Shown here piece by piece: positions 10,066 through 20,281 of a stretch of DNA of 64,000 nucleotides. The notes under the pieces are model-generated. The model had not been told where the DNA came from and made no database searches. It saw only the letters and a list, made by a program, of their open reading frames with translations. A program made the translations under genes and the position numbers. Source of the DNA: Strigamia acuminata (lineage: Eukaryota > Arthropoda > Chilopoda > Geophilomorpha > Linotaeniidae). Positions within the stretch are counted from its first letter, which is position 1. Each line of letters begins with the position of its first letter. The stretch lies in contig OX442315.1 of NCBI GenBank assembly GCA_949358305.1, positions 14,596,427-14,660,426 on the forward strand. The letters run 5' to 3'.

Positions 10066-12414
10066 ATGGCTTCCTCCTTAACACGAATTCCTTCCCACGC
10101 TAAAATCGATTCTCGACAATGGTACGACGGTCAGAAATTTATATTTCGGGAAGATAAGCTGTTTGTTGAGGATGACAACTTAATGTTAATGCGATGCTGT
10201 GTGCAAACTTGCCGTAGTCGCGGACGTCTCGATCTGACCACTCATGAGTTTAATATGACTACTGCGCACTCTCATGGCACAACTCCACTCGTTGTGAACA
10301 CCAAATTATTTGCGTACGAACTCGTCAGTAACTGCAAAAAACTTAACCCATCAGCGTCAAAGAAACCCGAATATGATAAGCTGTGCGTAAAGTACCCGGA
10401 CGTTGCGTCGGCGAAGCCCTATACGCGTTTCAAGTCTATGCTGAGTAGACTATGCAGAAGAGATATCCCAAAGCTTGATAGCATGAAGGAATTTTACAAA
10501 TTCTTTGAAATGCAGAAGCACGAAGTTGTCCTCGAGGAGCGGATTTCGTACATCTATGACACAACATTGATTGCAGCAGACGGCTGAATCAGTGTTTTTT
10601 TTATTAACCGCGAACTGTGTGCACAAATACAGCCAAAGTGTAAGGAGTATCATACTGACGCAACGTTTAAGGTGGTGCCGCAATTTGCCAGTGCTGCCAA
10701 CGGTTCTTTCACCCGGTTTCTCACTGTTCAGGGCATGGTCGGAAAGAAACTAATTCCATTTTGCTTCTGTCTCATGACTAGGAAGTCTGCTTGTGCGTAC
10801 GAGCGGTTATTCGGACACTTGGCTGTAATCATGGATTCTATTATAGCTGGTAGCACATTCATGACAGATTTTGAGCCTGCATTGTATAAATCAATTGAAT
10901 CAGCATTCCCGTTGTGTCAAGTTGTGCACTGCAGTTTTCACTTTTGTGAATCACTTCGCCGCAAGGCAATGAAGCTCGGCCTGCAACCGTTCTACAGCAC
11001 CAACGAATATGCGTGGGCGGCGATTCACTTAGTCACGGCTATAGTGTACCTACCGGCTGCGAGGGCGGAGATAGCACTCGAAGTTGTGGAGACATACTGG
11101 AACTCAGCGGCGCGGGTGGGCAGATTAGCTGATCTTATGTCGGAATTTTTTGCCTACTTTCGACAGTACTGGTTGGTGGAAGTCACAGCCACACGTTTCA
11201 GCGTTTTTGGTTTGGCACATCGGACGAACAACAGTCTCGAGTCGTGGCATTCATCTCTTCCTGCAACGCTTGGAAAACATACACTCCCTGTCCACTTTGT
11301 AGTCGCCTTATCGCAAGTCGACCACACAGCCACGGTTAATTTTGCACAAGAGATGCGTGATCTGGAAACGCAACAGCCGCAATGCAAGTCGTACTTGCTG
11401 AATGATACGTGTATAAAGAATCTAATGGCCAAGTTTGAAGACCGTACGCTAAACGAACTCGAGTTCCTGAAGGCCATGGCCTACCGTGTTTCCATGATGA
11501 GGGAAGGTTTTTCTTTGGATTGCAACGGCGCGATCCCTAATGGTTTGCTGGCCGCACCACCCGTTGAGCCGCGAATCCCACAGGTGAACGTCACTGGTCG
11601 GTATGTTCGCCCAGTCCTGCCCGCAGACCCACCACAGTTCAATCTAGATGACGCCCTCGCAGCAGCAACCGCACAAACGGCAGTTGCACGGACGACAACT
11701 CGCAACCCAAATCCACCGGCACGTCGCCGTGGCCGCCCGGGTATTCACCCGCTGCCAACCACTGCCAACCGGCCCCCTGTGCAACTCCGACGCTCTCCAC
11801 GCAACCGACTGTCCGAGCCACAACCAGAAGCTGCTGAACGACGTAGCAGATCACCGAACGACGATATTTTAGAGCCGCCTGTCCAACTCCGACGCTCTCC
11901 ACGCAACCGACTGCCCGAGCCACAACCAGAAGTTGCTGAACGACGTAGCAGATCACCGATCAACGATATTTTAGAGCCCCCTGTCCAACTCCGACACACT
12001 ACACGAAACCTAGCTGCACGTATTCCACAGGCAATACCTGTACCACAGGTAATAACTGTTGGAGAAGATTCGGATGATGAATTGGGTATTGCACCGGATG
12101 TGTGGCACAGAATTGGAGAACAGCAACGCTTACAGCGCATTCAGCGCTTACCCGTAGAAGTCCACACATTGGCAACAGAGTTGGTTGAGTTCTTGACTCA
12201 AGCGGTCGAAAACTTAATTGCCACCAGAGAACCAAATGACTTCACTTGCCAGCTGTGTAGCACAAACCAGTGCAACATCTCATACAGGTGCGGTCACATG
12301 GTTTGTGCAGCCTGTGCAAAAAAGGCAGTGTTAGTAAATGTGGAGTTGAAATGTCACGTGTGTCGAATAACGGTCACGAAGCGGGAAGATCTGCATAGAC
12401 TGTTTGCTAACTAA
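10066..12414 (+). pseudogene. MULE transposase with FLYWCH, AT-hook and RING, one internal TGA
   Basis: One frame of 783 codons is interrupted only by a TGA at codon 174 (10585-10587). The sequence on both sides is in the same frame. N-terminal FLYWCH-like finger: Cys44/45, Cys49, His68, His70. MULE core: first Asp in the TDATFKVVP motif (D198), second in FMTDFEPALY (D268), then the CSFHF motif (C289, H292), and candidate catalytic Glu residues around 332-342. An AT-hook RRRGRPG starts near residue 553. Three copies of a 34-residue Arg/Ser-rich repeat (102 bp, starting 11773, 11875, 11977; the third partial) follow. The C-terminal C3HC4 RING has C728, C731, C742, H744, C747, C750, C763, C766. 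The protein would bind the element's ends and cut DNA in the nucleus. The RING suggests an E3-ligase-like role or a protein contact, which is inference. The TGA may be a CGA-to-TGA deamination. The downstream part alone (10672-12414) is 580 codons. Stop TAA at 12412-12414, AATAAA at about 12443. Confidence 0.85.
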
Positions 12415-12442
12415 ACACTTCTTTTCAAATAAGTTCCATTTC

Positions 12443-12448
12443 AATAAA
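12443..12448 (+). terminator. polyadenylation signal of the MULE gene
   Basis: AATAAA about 30 bases after the stop codon of the transposase frame, a normal distance for a compact gene. Confidence 0.6.
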
Positions 12449-12739
12449 CAATTTTTTATAAATATAATTAATACATTTTTATTTCCTTATTACATTCTGT
12501 TCAAAAACGTACCGAAAATCACTGAAAATGATTAGAAATGAACAAAACCACCCAAAAATGACCACAAAACCATCCAAAAATGACCGAAAACCACCAAATA
12601 ATAACCAAAACCTTGCCCACAACTTTAATCTTAATCATTAAAAAATTTCACACTTGATTCGCTGTTATTTTCTGTTATGTTCGATACATTTACGTCCATT
12701 TTAGTTATTTTTGGTTGGTTTTTGGTAACATTTTCGTGA

Positions 12740-12866
12740 TTTTTGTTCAATTCCGATCATTTTCAGTTGTTTTTTGTTCAATTCCGATCATTTTCAGTCG
12801 TTTTTTGTTCAATTCCAATCATTTTCAGTCGTTTTTTGTTCAATTCCAATCATTTTCAGTCTAATT
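12740..12866. repeat. 31-bp minisatellite in right flank of MULE gene
   Basis: Four units of 'gttttttgttcaattccgat' plus 'cattttcagtc', with one or two differences per unit. It mirrors the position of the left-flank minisatellite but has a different sequence. Confidence 0.88.
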
Positions 12867-12971
12867 TGGGAGGTCGCATTGTTGGGAGCTTACTCAATTA
12901 TCGTGCGCTTAAAAACTTTTATTCGTCGCAAATTTGAGAGGTCGCATTGTTGGGAGAGATTTAATAATAAT

Positions 12972-13095
12972 GTGCGTCGCAAATTTGGGACGTCGCAAAT
13001 TTGGTCCGCGCAAATTTGGTCCGCGCAAATTTGGTCCGCGCAAATTTGGTCCGCGCAAATTTAGGATCGCAATTTTAGCGATCGCAAATTTGACG
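12972..13095. repeat. iterated 15-18-bp motif in right MULE end
   Basis: The motif 'gcaaatttggtccgc' is repeated four times at about 15-base spacing, then passes into 'gcgatcgcaaatttgac' variants. It is the inverse counterpart of the left-end array. Confidence 0.8.
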
Positions 13096-13279
13096 ATCGC
13101 AAATTTAAACCCCGCCCGCGAATGCAATATATCCCAAAAAAATCGCAACAATCCAATATCGCAATCGCATTCGCGACAAAAATTAATCGCACAAGCCTAA
13201 GTGTTTGTGTTTAATAACAATTGAAAAACTTGAATTTTTCAATGTGATGCATGATGGTTGTTGGCTGGATGATCTACGT

Positions 13280-13538
13280 CAGCGGTCAGCAACTGGCGGC
13301 CCGCGGTCCGGATCCGGCCCGCGGAAGGTCGAAACTTGGACCGCCAGATATTTTTTATTGTATATTTTTTTGGTATTTTTGTTGTTTTTTGGTGTTTTTT
13401 TTTTATTTTTTCGTTTATTTTTTTGTTGTTTTGGTGTTTTTTGTGTTCTTTTTGTTTTATTTTGTTGTCTTTTTTTGGACCTCAAAAAAAATTTTCACTA
13501 GTATCCGGACCCCACTCAAAATTACTTGCCGACCCCTG
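13280..13538. mobile_element. hAT MITE, 259 bp (CAGCGGTCGGCA family, copy 2)
   Basis: The left end is CAGCGGTCAGCAACTGGCGG and the right end TTGCCGACCCCTG. The targets ATCTACGT (13272-13279) and ATCTACAT (13539-13546) match at 7 of 8 positions, so this copy is older than its relatives or mutated. The T-rich middle gives long but meaningless frames. Confidence 0.92.
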
Positions 13539-13649
13539 ATCTACATCATCAGTTCAGTGGAGATTTTGTTGCACATACGCACTGCGCATGTGCAGACGTT
13601 AGTTTTCATTCCCGTAATACTATTACAATTTCAATTAAGATTTCCTTGT

Positions 13650-13790
13650 ATGATGGTCAAAAAGTGCTTATTGTGTAAAAGCAATAGCAATAAAGACAAA
13701 AACCATTCTTTTTATGGATTTCCAAGCAATTGTGGTAAAGGATTATGGGATTGCACAAATTTTGTTGTGAATAAATATGGATTCCACTAA
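13650..13790 (+). pseudogene. THAP-type zinc finger fragment
   Basis: A 46-codon frame starts ATGATG and encodes a Cys-x2-Cys pair (KKCLLCKSN), then SFYGFPSN and a Trp (LWDC). This order matches the start of the THAP C2CH DNA-binding domain, which normally has a Cys pair, an (S/K)F-x-(R/G)FP motif, a conserved Trp and later a Cys-x2-His pair. The second zinc pair is missing because a TAA stops the frame after KYGFH. THAP domains occur in P-element-type transposases and in host regulators derived from them. I could not find a following exon, so it is either a relic or a first exon with an unseen splice. No other gene lies beside it, and the hAT MITE ends 112 bases upstream. Confidence 0.5.
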
Positions 13791-14523
13791 ACAAGCACTA
13801 TAGTTTGTTTATGAAATCTAGTGACAAACTCCCATTGGCTGTTGACCATATGTCACATATTTATAATCGAAAATAACTCTTAAATCCAGGTAACTATCAC
13901 AAAGAGTATGTTGTTCTTCCTGCTTTGTCACCTCAGATATCTAACAACATACATATGTTTTATCACCCAACTTTTGTATAAAAAAAACAAAATGGTGTCA
14001 AACTAAAATTTTACTCATTATTTCGTGCATGGGTCACAATTAGTTTTTCTTTAAATTGAACTCTTTTCATTGTTGAGTTGGTATTCTTGATCTGTATTCT
14101 TGATTCTGTGATACATCTACAGTTGGCTCATGGAAACATTACCGAAAGCCATTACTGTACATAATATAATCACTCCTAAATAATCTGCATCACTCTGCAG
14201 TTGCCATGGTGATGTGGTCTATAAGCTAACAAATTCCCTTACTGTTGAGAGCAGCTATGTTTGAATTTGCTATGAGAAGCCAGAACTCTAAAGCTGGAAT
14301 TAGATTTCAGTAGGTGCACTTAAAGACAACTTGATGTTTTGTTGTTTAAATGTTGCGCACATGCCCACTGCGACTCAATACAGACTAGATCGGCCGCCAT
14401 TTTTGAAGTTAGGATGGGTTGAATTTTGGTAATGTAGTGTAAGTATGTTGTTATGTGGTAACGTGAATATTGGCATCAATGTATGATATCAGTAGTGGTA
14501 CATTATTGAAGTAATATATTGTC

Positions 14524-14638
14524 CAGTGGTTTTCAAACTGTGCTGCAGCGGGCTTACAGGGACGCTGGACTAATTTGCAGGGACGCTGTGACCACCTACA
14601 GGGGTGTTGTGACTGGGGTACTGGTTTGGGAACCGATG
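14524..14638. mobile_element. small hAT-like MITE, 115 bp, worn
   Basis: The left end CAGTGGTTTTCAAACTG and the right end (inverse CATCGGTTCCCAAACC) form a hAT-type pair. Flanking octamers match at only 4 of 8 positions, so the insertion is old or the ends are slightly misplaced. Confidence 0.55.
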
Positions 14639-14713
14639 GATTAGTCTAAATCTGCTCTTCTGAAAATGGTCTTTTGCCACTTTACTGTTGAAGCTCAAAG
14701 ATTATACAGTATA

Positions 14714-15234
14714 ACGTATTTCTTCAATTAAAAGTTACGGCTTATAATTGCAAATGCAATTTTTGTCACAACCTTTAATTGAGGGCGACTTCTAATCGGG
14801 GGAGATCTTTAATTGAAAAATCCCTTACTCACCCAACCCGGATCATTTTTGACCCCAGCCGAAAAGATTTTTCCAAAAATGAGTGAAAATGATTTTATTC
14901 TCAGAGCATTTCATGTTTATGAAGAAATTGAAGCAATTCGGTATTTGTCAAAAGAGAGCAAGAAAAATAATTGACATTGTATTGTAAGTACGTAGTGAGT
15001 AAACAAAGGAATTTTGTGAGAAATTTTTTTTTGCGATTTTTAAATCAATTATTTTTTTTATTGTTTGTTATGATGTTAAATGAAAATAAATTAAATTTTA
15101 GAATGAAAATCCTGATAGTTTTCGAGAAAAATAAATAAAAACACTTTTGGAGGTCAAAATTGATTCTAGGTTGGGTTGGGGAGGGATATTAACGACGGCT
15201 TGAAATCGAGGGCGGCTTTAATTTGAAGAAATGC
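14714..15234. mobile_element. MITE with GTATTTCTTCAATTAAA ends, ~520 bp
   Basis: The ends are imperfect inverted repeats: 'acgtatttcttcaattaaaa' and the inverse of 'tttaatttgaagaaatgcag'. Next to them lie 'ttgagggcgactt' and 'cgagggcggcttt' motifs of the sort seen in the TA-target MITE families. The target duplication is not clear. Confidence 0.6.
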
Positions 15235-15300
15235 AGTCGGCATTTTTACCAACAGTTTAGCGGCATTTGTAAGGAAATTTTCAAAAGTTGGTCATTTCAC

Positions 15301-15743
15301 TTAAGCTAGGTTCACACTTGTGTTCACACTAGATGCAACGCAAGAAAACTGACGCAACGCAAGCTGTTCGCATTCAAAAATTCTTGACGTTAACGCCAAT
15401 TCCTGCTTCAACTCCAAGTTGAAGTAAGCGACGCAACGCAAGGAAAGGTCTTGCGGCCAACCAATCACGATCGACTCAAACTCCCGTTGATTCACGTCTG
15501 GTTGGCGAGAGTTTGCCACACGCAAACAGGCCACCATTTTAGGATTCTGGAACGAGTTCTAGAACTAGATCCAATTCCAGGTTTCATTGAAACCATCTGA
15601 TTGACCAGACTCAACATCAATTGTTTCAGCTCTGTTCACACGTGCCCTACAATGTGAATAGACTCTGCGTTGCGTCTGACTAATTTTTCCTCGTGTTACG
15701 TTGCATCGCCCTTAGTGTGAACACAAGTGTGAACCTAGCTTTA
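15301..15743. mobile_element. MITE with AGCTAGGTTCACACTTGTG ends, ~440 bp
   Basis: About 30 bases at each end are nearly perfect inverted copies (TTAAGCTAGGTTCACACTTG, inverse at 15713-15743), beside TA. The interior has repeated GACGCAACGCAAG motifs. A related element with CCTGGTTCACA ends lies at 40327-40671. Confidence 0.8.
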
Positions 15744-17760
15744 CAGTGGTATGCCGCTTAAAGCGGGGTAAGGTGGTATGAAGTACCTACTATTTGTAAG
15801 TCCATTAATAGGAGTAGGTCCAATTTGTCATTTATGAACATGCATCTTGATGATTTTGATTCGAGATTCCTTGCATTGACTATAGAAGAGTTTATTTTCA
15901 TTTGCTTTGCTTGGAATCTGTATCTGGTTTTTTTTGCTGAGTATTTTAGCCACTTAGAAGTACTCAAGATGAGTAGATGGTCACAGGAGAGACCACTATA
16001 AACAAGTTTCTTGAGGCATTTGCAAGTCTATCAGCAGTTCTCTACAAGCCTTTTGTGAGTGCAACTCAAGTAGGGGTATGACTGTTGCCAGGTAACCAGG
16101 TAATTCTGTTAAGATTCGATCTGAAAGGGGTTAATCTCGGGGTGGTGCAAACTACATAAACAATTTTCTCCTTTCTTTAAATTCGGAAAGAAAGAAAGCT
16201 TTTATGCACACAGACCTTTGATTCTTGCAGTTGCTAAGATGCACTTTTTGAATAAATTTCCCTTTTGATGGGTGCAGAATTGTGAGGTTTGGCCTCAACA
16301 GGTTGCTGGCTTTGCTGGCTTGGCTCGCTGCCAATTATCTCACAGGGATGTGCAGTAATATCAATGGTTCTTCAAGCATGATGCAACTATGCTGGAAAAT
16401 TAATGGTTGCTCTAATGATAGATTTATTTTTATTTTTATTTTCATTAGAATTTTTTTTTATATATATTTTTGTATTTTTTGTTTTGTTTTATTAAATGAG
16501 GCAATGAGGAAAGTTCTCTTTAGTGTATGCGCCATTAAGTTTGAAGGGGAATTCTGTTCGAAAGTGAAAATTTAAAAATGCAGAAGAGGTATAGAAAATG
16601 TTTAAAGCTAAACAGGTGTACAAGCGTAAGTGCACTTTTCCTATGTAAATATTGAATTATACTCGTATTTATATTGTGTAGGTGAATGGTCTTAATTAGA
16701 TTTGTTATTATTGTGTGTGTTTTAAGAATGCAAATGTTGAAGGATTGACTACACGCAGGAAAATTGTAAATGTTGTAAGATATACAAGTAATAAAGCAAA
16801 ATATTAAGTGTGTAAATGACACTGTGGTATTAAGGGACTACCAACAGCCTTAAGTTAACAACATTTATTTGTATATGTTGTATACACCCAGTTGTGTTTT
16901 TACACTGTAGATACATTTCAGAAAAATAAACTGTAAAAAAAAGACGAGGCCAATTCGCTAAATGATTTGTAGAAAAATTGCAGTTAATGGAAATAATTTT
17001 CCAAAAATTTAAATCAAATTTTAAAAAGTTAATTTTTTCAATTGTGTTTTTAATCAAAAGAAATCTTGTAAAAACAGAATTAAATTTATTTTTCTGGCCC
17101 TGCTAAATCAAAATTGTGTAAAAAACAGAATTTGGTGTAATTACATACTTTGCTGGTATTATGGAGCAAAGTTATAATTATATTGAGCAAATACAGTAAA
17201 TGTTGTTAATAATCCTAATACATCCTACCTAATACATTTATTTATAAATCATTGATTGTAATGTAATTTACGCGGCGGCTAACTGTATCCACTTGTGTGC
17301 AATAAATAATTTTAGACTTGTTTAGATGGAATTTAGTGTTTGAATTTGGCATCAAGATGCTGGGTGCAGACTACAGCATTGTTGGAGTCAACTTTAATGT
17401 GAATTTTTCTCAATTTAATGTTAACACTTTGAGGGCATTGGAGTAATTGGACGGTGAATATTACTGTCTGTTGACAGTGACTGTCTGTAAGGAAGGAAGC
17501 CCAATCAAAATGGCCTGCAGTTCTAATCAGTTGATTGTATAATGAACTAATTTTAAAGATGCACTGACCACTTGAATCTACAATGATGGTGAGTGAACTG
17601 GCTTGTTATTGTTTGGTGTTTATCGTTTGGTCGTGTGAATTGAATGAATACCAGCAAGCAAATGACAATTAAACTTTCACCCAATCAATGAATTAGACAT
17701 TTTAAGACCAATCCAATGGAGTTCATGTTGAAATTCATACATAAAACATTTCGGTGGCTG
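15744..17760. other. non-coding stretch, nothing recognised
   Basis: Begins with a short 'ggtatgccgcttaaagcgggg' motif that also occurs inverted near 24500, probably a MITE remnant. The frames between 16152 and 17057 are AT-driven and show no domains or splice logic. Confidence 0.45.
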
Positions 17761-17973
17761 CTGCATTCAAAAATGAAAATACAATTTTAGTTTACGTGAA
17801 TTTTAAGTTTAAATTTTGATTTATTATAATAATTATAATAAATATATTATAAATTATAATTATAAATAAATAATTAATATAATTTAATTTAATAAATAGA
17901 ACAGGAGATGATGTTATTTTTGTTTTAAAATTGAATTAAAACACAAATTTTTTACATTTTTTAATGCAGTTAC
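17760..17973. mobile_element. GCATTCAAAAAT MITE, worn copy
   Basis: The ends 'ctgcattcaaaaatgaaaat' and the inverse of 'ttttttaatgcagttac' match the cleaner copy at 51784-52018, including the internal 'gttttaaaattgaa' block. TA targets are no longer readable on the left. Confidence 0.55.
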
Positions 17974-17984
17974 TTACTTTGTAC

Positions 17985-18418
17985 TATACTCTGGTTCACC
18001 ATTAGAAGCACAGCAGTTCCTATTGGCCGAGCCTGTTTACTCCTAACTGTTGCCTGTATACTTCCACCAGGAAAAGTAGGTTTGTTGTGATTTTAATTAG
18101 TTTGATTATTTTAGGTGTTTGAAATGATGTAAATTGACTTATATTTAATAATATAATGTTTTAAAAAGTCTGGAAGCAATGTTTTATGCTGTTACTTTTT
18201 CAAAATACATGATTGTTCAGTTCGTTAAGTTTATTGGTTGCTATGTCAAGCGGTTTTTCAATGTTATGATTGATTGTTTAGTCTGGACACAAAATGGCTT
18301 CCCGTAACTCGAGCGTTTGTATTTTAGCCTACTTTTATGTAGCCCTACACTAGTGAATAGGCTCGGCCAATAGGAACTGGTGTGCTTCTAACGGTGAGCC
18401 AGAGTATACTCTGTAGTA
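17985..18418. mobile_element. TATACTCTGG MITE, 434 bp (copy 1)
   Basis: The ends are inverted arms of about 55 bases (TATACTCTGGTTCACCATTA; inverse near 18365-18418) containing 'cctattggccgagcctg'. A second copy starts at 63653 and shares the interior ('aggaaaagtag', 'gaaatgatgta'). Confidence 0.78.
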
Positions 18419-18429
18419 AGCTTACTTTG

Positions 18430-18660
18430 CATTCAAAAATTAAAAATTAAGTTGTATCGGCTTGCGTACATCTTGTATTAACACGATGCGACTCATGGCA
18501 CGACCCTACCACGATCCTCCAGAGGTCATGCTATTTTTGTCGTGCCACAAGGGTCAAAACAATATTTTACATGAGATTCTGGTGTTAACTCTCGTGACAC
18601 GGCTTAATATGGTCGTGTTACGCCGTATCGAACATACATCGCATGTAAAATATTAGTGGT
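18430..18660. repeat. dispersed repeat related to 47665-47900
   Basis: Starts with GCATTCAAAAATT and shares an ordered series of motifs with 47665-47900: 'aacacgatg', 'ggcacgac', 'ggtcatgcta/ggtcgtgcta', 'catgagattctgg'. Probably two worn copies of one MITE. The frame inside has no domain. Confidence 0.5.
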
Positions 18661-19943
18661 ACAAGACGCAAAGTTAATGTTTGTTTTTCTCTTGAAAACA
18701 GCTGACTGTGATGTACTCGTGGCGAGTAAAATCCCTGGTCCTAACGGGTGCGAAACCACCTTCATCTTTTCCTTGCACCCCCCTTCGTGCTCTGCTCTTG
18801 TCGTTGGCTCTTCTCCGCTTGACTTATTGGTTCAAGTCTCATGACAGCGTCTTTTTCTTGCCTCTCGGGAGCTGAAGGAAGTCTTATTAGAGGAGGATGA
18901 AGCCACGGATTCGGCTTGCCAGTTCGTGGGTCCTGGCTTTTCGTATTGAAACTGATGGGGGAAATGTGAAGGGAAACGACCTGTCAAAAGAAGTGATTTA
19001 GGATACACCTTATTGTTTCATGTTTTTGGCAATGAATAACGTATGGTAGTGTTGTGTTGAAAAGATGGGTTGTTGAAAGGCATCAGAACATGTAATGGAA
19101 TGCAAATAAATATTAAAGACAAGTTTTCATTTTTTTTTTTGGAGTTTATGAATAGAAATATAAGTTCAGCTACAGATTTTGTTTGGTATCTTTATGCTAA
19201 ATTTGTATAGCGCATCCCATTCTGCGCAGGCGATTTTCTAATTCCAGTTATATTAGGCCTAATTATGCTAACATAAAGTAAATAAACAACAATAATCTCA
19301 TCATTTAAAGTAATTTACAGCAAAGTACCAAAATTTTGTTGTTTGTTTACTTTTTTTTTTAGCATTATTAGGCCTAATAATAATTTAGCATCAAGTTGCC
19401 GGGCACGAACTGTAGTTAACCGGCTCATTTTATCGGATGATCACTTTTACTGAAGAAAAATGAGAAGTCCATTACTTCATTGAAAATGATGTATTTGTTA
19501 CTTGGTTTATTATTATTAATGCCATTAGACTGATGTCTTATTCTTGATTTTGTAGGCTACCGTGGTCACGGGCTTAACGATATTTTCAAACAGAAAACAA
19601 TTCAGACATAGAACACTTGATAATTTTGGAATAAGTCGAGAAGTTTAACTGATATCATGTGGTTTTAAACAACTTTTTTTTCTCTTTTTTTAAATTTTGC
19701 ATAAGCTTTATAATTATTTGAAATACAACAGTCATTCATTCATGGGAGGGTGGCTGAAGTAGTACACTAAACTCTGCATGTCCAGAAAATCCACCAATTC
19801 TCCTTGGTCAGTGTACAAATTGCTGTTGGCTTGCTGCAAAATGTCCTAACAACTTGTTCATTTTATTGAGAGAGGGCGCTGATCACAATAGAATGCTCCA
19901 GTTAACAATTAATTCACTAAGGCAGACAGGTCTCTTTCTAGAC
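18661..19943. other. non-coding stretch
   Basis: A C/T-rich segment at 18700-18960 is compositionally unlike its neighbours and open in one frame, but no domain or splice context was found. The rest is AT-rich with nothing recognised. Confidence 0.4.
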
Positions 19944-20273
19944 CAGCGGTCGGCAACTGGCGGCCCGCGGTCCGGATACGGACCGCGGAAGGTCGAAACT
20001 TGGACCGCGGTGACGTTTGAGCAACGTTTTTCCTTCGGTTTCTTTTGTTTTTCGGTGTTTTTTTTCCTGGTTTTTCCTGTTTTTTTCGTGTTTTTTAGGT
20101 TTTATTGGTATTTTTTAGGTTGTGTGTGTTTATTGGGGGGTTTATTTGGTTTTTAAGTGTTTTTTCCGTTTTCTTAAGTTTTTAGTAAGGTTTTTAAGTG
20201 TTTCTTTTCTGGACCTCGATAAAAATTTTTCCATAGTATCCGGACCCCACTTAAAATTACTTGCCGACCCCTG
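19944..20273. mobile_element. hAT MITE, 330 bp (CAGCGGTCGGCA family, copy 3)
   Basis: The left end is CAGCGGTCGGCAACTGGCGG and the right end TTGCCGACCCCTG. The target TTCTAGAC is repeated perfectly at 19936-19943 and 20274-20281, which indicates a fairly recent insertion. The interior shares 'aaggtcgaaacttggaccgc' and 'tggacctcgataaaaa' with copies 1 and 2. Confidence 0.96.
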
Positions 20274-20281
20274 TTCTAGAC

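Larger units (their letters stand above)
9201..13197 (+). mobile_element. Mutator-like (MULE) DNA transposon, ~4.0 kb
   Basis: The element has a single transposase-type gene (10066-12414) between inverted ends of roughly 200-300 bases. The left end reads GGCTTTGCGATTATTGCGAT and the right end is its approximate inverse (terminal AATCGCACAAGCC). Both ends share blocks such as 'cgcgaatgc' and 'tttgcgatcg', and both are made of iterated 'gcaaatttg' motifs. Next inward come two different minisatellites, one on each side. I could not find a matching 8-10 base target duplication, so the outer limits may be off by some bases. Long composite inverted repeats are usual for MULEs. A piggyBac-like end lies just outside on the left and a hAT MITE just outside on the right. 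Confidence 0.78.

Noticed and set aside
11154-12235. Five long antisense or shifted frames inside the MULE gene
   Set aside because: They shadow a frame with recognisable MULE, AT-hook and RING motifs.
13205-13539. Hydrophobic frames of 67-98 codons over the hAT MITE
   Set aside because: They read the T-rich middle of a mobile element whose ends and target duplication are clear. The same thing occurs in the copies at 6100 and 19944.
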